Below, piece by piece: positions 6,538 through 9,683 of a DNA stretch of 9,683 bases (within the stretch, counting starts at the first letter, position 1; each line of letters begins with the position of its first letter). A model generated the notes under the pieces. The model worked only from the letters and a program-made list of their open reading frames with translations, was not told the DNA's origin and did not search any database. The position numbers were made by a program, and so were the translations under genes. This DNA is from JBFFSQ01 sp041572275 (GTDB taxonomy: Bacteria; Pseudomonadota; Gammaproteobacteria; SZUA-229). The DNA is taken from contig JBFFSQ010000110.1 of the NCBI GenBank assembly GCA_041572275.1, positions 1 through 9,683 on the forward strand, written 5' to 3'.

Positions 6538-6568
6538 AGCCGGGCTCCGTAAGGAGCCCGGCTTTTTT
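6538..6568 (+). terminator. Intrinsic terminator of aprBA
   Basis: GCCGGGCTCC (6539-6548), loop GTAA, GGAGCCCGGC (6553-6562), then six T. The perfect 10-bp GC-rich stem is very strong and should isolate aprBA from the gene downstream. Confidence 0.95.
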
Positions 6569-6725
6569 ATCCTCACTAATTACTGTAGTAAAGCTATGGT
6601 TTTTTGGAATACGACTTGTTTATTAACACAAGCGCCCACATATACATAAGTTGAGCATTTGTCTTAATAAATAGTTATTACCCCAACACGATTATTAGCA
6701 ATATAGTTACATCCGGAGCAATCAC

Positions 6726-7655
6726 ATGAGTGATGACATCAACAAAGAAGACATCCCTTTTAAAAGCGATGTAATGCCCTCAATTCTCGACCCTAACAGC
6801 GAGATCAAATTTAGTTGCCACAAAGGTATTTCCTGCTGGAACGCCTGCTGTAAGCATGCAGATATTACCCTGACACCATATGATATCCTGCGACTGAAAG
6901 AAGCAACTGGCAAAGATTCATCAGGGATACTGAAAGATCACACCGTTCCTTTCACCATGGACGCCGATGGCGTACCTGGCATTAAGTTACGCACCACAGA
7001 TGAAGGTGCCTGCCTGTTTATGGATGAAGAAGCCGGCTGCACTATATACGAGAACCGCCCTACTGCCTGTCGTTATTACCCTCTTGGTAATCTATCAATG
7101 AAAAAGGCAGACCAGGCCCACGAGAACCAGCACTTTGTGCTGGTAAAAGAAGAACATTGCAAAGGCCATGAAGAAGACCGTACATTAAATATTCAGGACT
7201 ATCGTACAGAACAAAAAGTAGATGAGTACGACAATCATAACATCGAATATTTTCAGTTGATTTTAAAGAAAAAATCCATGGGTCCCGGTGTTGGCAAACC
7301 GCCTGAAATGAGCCTGCAACTGTATTTCATGGCCTGTTTTGATCAGGATCGCTTCCGTCGTTTTGTTCTCAGTGATGCATTTAAAAATAACTACAAACTG
7401 GACGCAGAGACTTATGACTCAATTGCGAATAACGACGTTGACTGCATGTATTTTGGCTTCCGTCTGCTTCGCCAGGTGCTGTTTAATGAAAAAACTATCA
7501 ATGAAGTCGATGGCGCACTGGATAAACGCGTAGAAGAACGCAAAGAAGTCATTGAAATGCGTCGCAAGCTTGAATTCGAGAAAATGAAAGCTAATGACCC
7601 ATACCAGGCATACAAGCTTGAAGTTGAAGCCGATGACTTGCGTAAAGATGATTAA
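6726..7655 (+). CDS. YkgJ-family cysteine-cluster protein (putative Zn/Fe-chelating)
   Basis: 309-residue soluble protein of the YkgJ/UPF0153 type (PF03692), a family predicted to bind zinc or iron, with no firmly known reaction. The first cluster is CHKGISCWNACC (Cys31, Cys37, Cys41, Cys42). The second is GACLF, GCTIYENRPTACRYYPLG (Cys96, Cys105, Cys115), and Cys145 in EEHCKG could be an eighth ligand. Four plus four cysteines would suit two metal sites or one larger iron-sulfur site. The C-terminal 60 residues are highly charged and probably a long helix or coiled coil; family members are often shorter. The ATG follows CCGGAG (6713-6718) by 7 bp. It is separated from aprA by a terminator and 157 bp, so any link to APS reductase rests on position only. 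A maturation or metal-delivery role is a guess. Confidence 0.88.
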   Translation: MSDDINKEDIPFKSDVMPSILDPNSEIKFSCHKGISCWNACCKHADITLTPYDILRLKEATGKDSSGILKDHTVPFTMDADGVPGIKLRTTDEGACLFMDEEAGCTIYENRPTACRYYPLGNLSMKKADQAHENQHFVLVKEEHCKGHEEDRTLNIQDYRTEQKVDEYDNHNIEYFQLILKKKSMGPGVGKPPEMSLQLYFMACFDQDRFRRFVLSDAFKNNYKLDAETYDSIANNDVDCMYFGFRLLRQVLFNEKTINEVDGALDKRVEERKEVIEMRRKLEFEKMKANDPYQAYKLEVEADDLRKDD

Positions 7656-7680
7656 ACTATAATCGATATATAGCCGTTTT

Positions 7681-7711
7681 AAAGGGTGATGCGATCGCGT
7701 CACCCTTTTTT
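7681..7711 (+). terminator. Intrinsic terminator of the YkgJ-type gene
   Basis: AAAGGGTGA (7681-7689) and TCACCCTTT (7700-7708) pair perfectly, followed by T to 7711. The 10-nt loop contains GCGATCGC, itself a palindrome. It begins 25 bp after the stop codon. Confidence 0.85.
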
Positions 7712-7747
7712 CATGGCTATGATGAATTTTTCTTAATTTCTCAGCTC

Positions 7748-7791
7748 ACAGGCTATAAAATAAGCCTGTTTCAGCAATAACACAGGCCTGT
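7748..7791 (+). promoter_or_regulatory. ACAGGC dyads around the -10 and ribosome site of the phosphoesterase gene
   Basis: ACAGGCT (7748-7754) and AGCCTGT (7763-7769) flank a TATAAA-like -10 (7754-7759). A third element, the palindrome ACAGGCCTGT (7782-7791), covers the only Shine-Dalgarno-like AGG (7784-7786), 7 bp before the ATG. The -35 is poor (TTCTTA at 7730-7735, 18-bp spacer). The arms can pair with each other in more than one way, so this could be an operator for a repressor or an RNA switch on translation. Confidence 0.45.
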
Positions 7792-7793
7792 CC

Positions 7794-8336
7794 ATGTCCC
7801 CCCAGCATACTTCAACCCTTCGCATCGGCATCATTTCAGATACCCACGGCATTATTGATCCCGCTATTGTCGATGCCATCAAAGATTGTGATCAGATCAT
7901 CCATGCCGGTGATATATGTAGTGCACGGGTAGTCGAACAGATGCATCAATTATCTAATTCAGTGACTGCTGTTGCTGGTAACAATGATGCTTCTGGCTTA
8001 TGGCCTATAGAAGAAACCCATGTCGTCAACAGCCTGCCACATATGGCTGAGATCGAGCTTCCAGGCGGAATGATAGCCATTGAACATGGTCATCGCCATG
8101 GTATGCACCAGCCCTGTCACGACGCCTTACGCCATTCCCATCCCAATGCTCGGATGGTGGTCTATGGTCACACTCATACCATGTTAATCGATAATGAGCA
8201 TACTCCATGGGTTGTTAACCCTGGTGCAGCTGGCCATACTCGCACAAGAGGTGGCCCCTCATGCCTGGTATTGACAGTAACTGGCGATCAATGGGAAGTG
8301 GAAATGCTGCGCTTTCCTGAAGAGAATGCTGCGTAA
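7794..8336 (+). CDS. YfcE/MJ0936-type metallophosphoesterase
   Basis: 180-residue cytoplasmic calcineurin-like phosphoesterase of the small YfcE/MJ0936 class, usually Mn- or Ni-dependent phosphodiesterases with uncertain natural substrates. All metal-binding motifs are present: DTH (Asp16, His18), GD (Asp40), GNND (Asn63, Asp65), GHGH-like EHGHRHG (His98, His100), GHTH (His126, His128) and the closing NPGA (142-145). Length is typical. The ATG at 7794 has only a weak AGG ribosome site. The first eight residues before the core strand LRIGIISDTHG look like a non-conserved tail, and a later start is unlikely since no Met occurs before the motif. The gene ends 5 bp from the stop of the convergent CBS-domain gene, with no terminator between. 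Confidence 0.92.
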   Translation: MSPQHTSTLRIGIISDTHGIIDPAIVDAIKDCDQIIHAGDICSARVVEQMHQLSNSVTAVAGNNDASGLWPIEETHVVNSLPHMAEIELPGGMIAIEHGHRHGMHQPCHDALRHSHPNARMVVYGHTHTMLIDNEHTPWVVNPGAAGHTRTRGGPSCLVLTVTGDQWEVEMLRFPEENAA

Positions 8337-8341
8337 AGCAA

Positions 8342-8761
8342 TCACTGATTTAATAGATACTGGCTCAATTTCACAAAATCCAATGCCGTAACAATACCCA
8401 CGAGCTTACCATCATCGACAACAGGTAAGCACGTGTGCTTATGCTCAATAATTTGCCCTGCAACCTGTTTCAGGTTGTCAGTCGACGAAACTGTCGGCCA
8501 GTCCTGGTCCATGACTTCACCGATCTGGGCTCTTTCTTCCCGGGACTTCAGCTTGTTGAAACCATATTTTTCGACCACATTAAATGCATGATTAAGAATA
8601 TCACGCTGTGACAGAAGACCTTTGTACATTCCTGTCGAGTCATCGGTTACTGGAAGATTCCGTATTCCATGTTTCTTGAACAACATTCGCCCAGCATACA
8701 GATTGTCTGACTCCTTCAATGTGATGAGATTTTTAGTCATAAGATCACTTACTATCTTCAT
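8342..8761 (-). CDS. Tandem CBS-domain protein
   Basis: 139-residue stand-alone CBS-pair protein. Such Bateman modules bind adenosine nucleotides (AMP, ATP, S-adenosylmethionine) and act as energy sensors, usually by modulating a partner. CBS1 spans about residues 8-60 (MTKNLITLKESDNL, then RNLPVTDDSTGMYKGLLSQRDIL), and CBS2 about 84-136 (MDQDWPTVSSTDNL, then CLPVVDDGKLVGIVTALDFVKL). No DNA-binding, catalytic or membrane part is present. It faces left, convergent with the phosphoesterase gene. The ribosome site is weak (GAG in GCGAGTAG upstream of the ATG), and TATACT on the minus strand (about 8795-8800) is a possible -10. Since APS reductase uses or releases AMP, sensing of AMP is plausible, but nothing in the sequence ties it to AprBA. 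Confidence 0.93.
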   Translation of the reverse strand: MKIVSDLMTKNLITLKESDNLYAGRMLFKKHGIRNLPVTDDSTGMYKGLLSQRDILNHAFNVVEKYGFNKLKSREERAQIGEVMDQDWPTVSSTDNLKQVAGQIIEHKHTCLPVVDDGKLVGIVTALDFVKLSQYLLNQ

Positions 8762-8918
8762 TATCTACTCGCTTATACAAACATTTAGTACAAGTATAGA
8801 AGCTCTAAATAAAAATTTATGACGATTAAAGAAAACTCTTTGCTGGTAAAAAACCTGATCGTCCCTTCAATAAACCTCCCAGTTCAAATATCCAGGTTTA
8901 CCTGTAGTTATCAGGAAT

Positions 8919-8949
8919 AAAAAAAGGCGCAGTTAAAACTGCGCCTTTT
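8919..8949 (-). terminator. Intrinsic terminator of the hdrB-like operon
   Basis: Read on the minus strand: AAAA, GGCGCAG (8945-8939), a TTTTAA loop, CTGCGCC (8932-8926), then seven T (8925-8919). The stem can extend through the flanking A and T runs. It starts 25 bp after the hdrB-like stop codon and separates it from the CBS-domain gene. This shows that hdrB is the last gene of its transcript. Confidence 0.88.
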
Positions 8950-8974
8950 CCAATACTGGATTTAGGAATCCGTA

Positions 8975-9683
8975 TTACTTAGCAGCAATATCCTCAAGCT
9001 GTTTAGCTCGAATCACCTGACCTTCCAGAGCTGCTTCTTTAGCACTCTTACCAAAAGCAACTGCCATCAGTGTACTGTAGTAAGTCACGGGAATATTAAA
9101 CTTAGTGCCATAAGTTGCATTAATCTGATCCTGATACACTTCTACGTTCATCTGACATACAGGACATGGGGTAACAATCATATCAGCACCATTATCCAGT
9201 GCTGATTCAATGATACCTTTAACCAGTGCCTGAGACTTTTCAGGCTCAGAGAATGCTAATGCACCACCACAACAGGACACTTTCTTCTCAAAACCAGGAA
9301 GTGAATCACCACCCAGAGTCTCAACAAATTTGTCCAGATATTGTGGGTTCTCAAATGATTCACCATCGATACCAAATGGGCGGTTAGTCTGACAACCGAC
9401 ATAACCAGCAATCTTGATACCTTCCAGAGGTTTGGTAACTTTCTCTTTAATCGCATCAAAACCTACATCGTCAATCAACACTTCCACCATATGACGGACT
9501 TGCTTGTCGTTCTTCAACTCCAGACCTGCTTCTTTCAGCGCAATGTCCGCTTCCGCCTTCATTTCTGGATCTTCCAGACGCTCGGACGTTTCACGGGTTG
9601 CCAGCCAACAGGCAGCGCAGGTTGCCACAATGTCCTGACCCGGATGTTCTTTTTCTGACAACGCGATATTACGTGCAGACAAA
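8975..9683 (-). CDS. hdrB: Heterodisulfide reductase subunit B-like protein, 3' part
   Basis: The gene runs off the right edge; 235 codons of the C-terminal part are seen, and a full HdrB is about 290-310 residues, so roughly 60 N-terminal residues are missing. The TTG at the edge is not the real start. The visible part has the CxxC that ends the first CCG domain (CAAC) and the complete second CCG domain: GCQTN, then SCCGGALAF, then TPCPVCQMN. In HdrB these cysteines bind non-cubane [4Fe-4S] clusters acting in thiol/disulfide or electron transfer. In sulfur bacteria HdrB homologues occur in Qmo/Hdr modules (taking electrons from AprBA to quinone) and in the sHdr sulfur-oxidation complex, where hdrB2 is the last gene. 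There is no membrane segment in the visible part, so it is not a QmoC fusion at this end. Which module it belongs to cannot be decided from this window. Confidence 0.88.
   Translation of the reverse strand, partial: LSARNIALSEKEHPGQDIVATCAACWLATRETSERLEDPEMKAEADIALKEAGLELKNDKQVRHMVEVLIDDVGFDAIKEKVTKPLEGIKIAGYVGCQTNRPFGIDGESFENPQYLDKFVETLGGDSLPGFEKKVSCCGGALAFSEPEKSQALVKGIIESALDNGADMIVTPCPVCQMNVEVYQDQINATYGTKFNIPVTYYSTLMAVAFGKSAKEAALEGQVIRAKQLEDIAAK

Noticed and set aside
7691..7698. GCGATCGC octamer, as in the cyanobacterial HIP1 repeat
   Set aside because: A single copy within a terminator loop; nothing else in the window is cyanobacterial.
9680..9682. TTG at the right edge as the start of the hdrB-like gene
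   Set aside because: The first CCG domain is cut: the usual N-terminal part with the initial CxGC and CC motifs is missing, so the gene continues outside the window.

Overview
The window looks like a chromosomal piece of a sulfur-oxidising gammaproteobacterium of moderate to low GC. The main evidence is a complete aprBA pair (dissimilatory APS reductase), a partial heterodisulfide-reductase-type hdrB gene at the right edge, and a proton-pumping pyrophosphatase. Sulfate reduction cannot be formally excluded, because sat, dsr, aprM and complete qmo/hdr genes are not in view. The organism assignment is an inference from gene style (strong Shine-Dalgarno sites, a DUF971 protein), not from a database match.

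Left block (1-2186): a hairpin-rich leader, then hppA, a 672-residue membrane H+-pyrophosphatase carrying the Lys/Thr signature of the K+-independent class. It ends at a strong intrinsic terminator. Next is a small gene of unknown function (67 aa) with its own extended -10 promoter. A 12-bp perfect hairpin separates it from a separately promoted gene that fuses a DUF971 domain to a MoaD-like ubiquitin fold without the C-terminal diglycine.

Middle block (3358-6568): about 420 bp of very AT-rich non-coding DNA with two 11-bp inverted repeats, then about 230 bp of GC-richer sequence crowded with dyads (two perfect palindromes of 14 and 16 bp and a GAAA-capped hairpin). This leads into aprB and aprA, which end at a strong terminator. 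AprBA converts sulfite plus AMP to APS in the oxidative direction. The codon choice in aprA looks like that of a highly expressed gene.

Right block (6569-9683): a YkgJ-type eight-cysteine protein with its own terminator; a YfcE-like metallophosphoesterase preceded by a compact set of ACAGGC dyads; a two-CBS-domain protein convergent with it, with only 5 bp between the genes; and the 3' part of an hdrB-like gene on the minus strand, followed by its terminator. The hdrB gene continues beyond the window and seems to be the last gene of a leftward operon.

Taken together, AprBA would release electrons that an Hdr/Qmo-like module could pass to quinone. ATP sulfurylase (not in view) would use APS plus pyrophosphate, and HppA could exchange pyrophosphate with the proton gradient. 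I found no mobile element, CRISPR array, tRNA or rRNA. The parts that look least described are the DUF971-MoaD fusion, the dyad-dense aprBA leader and the YkgJ protein beside aprA.
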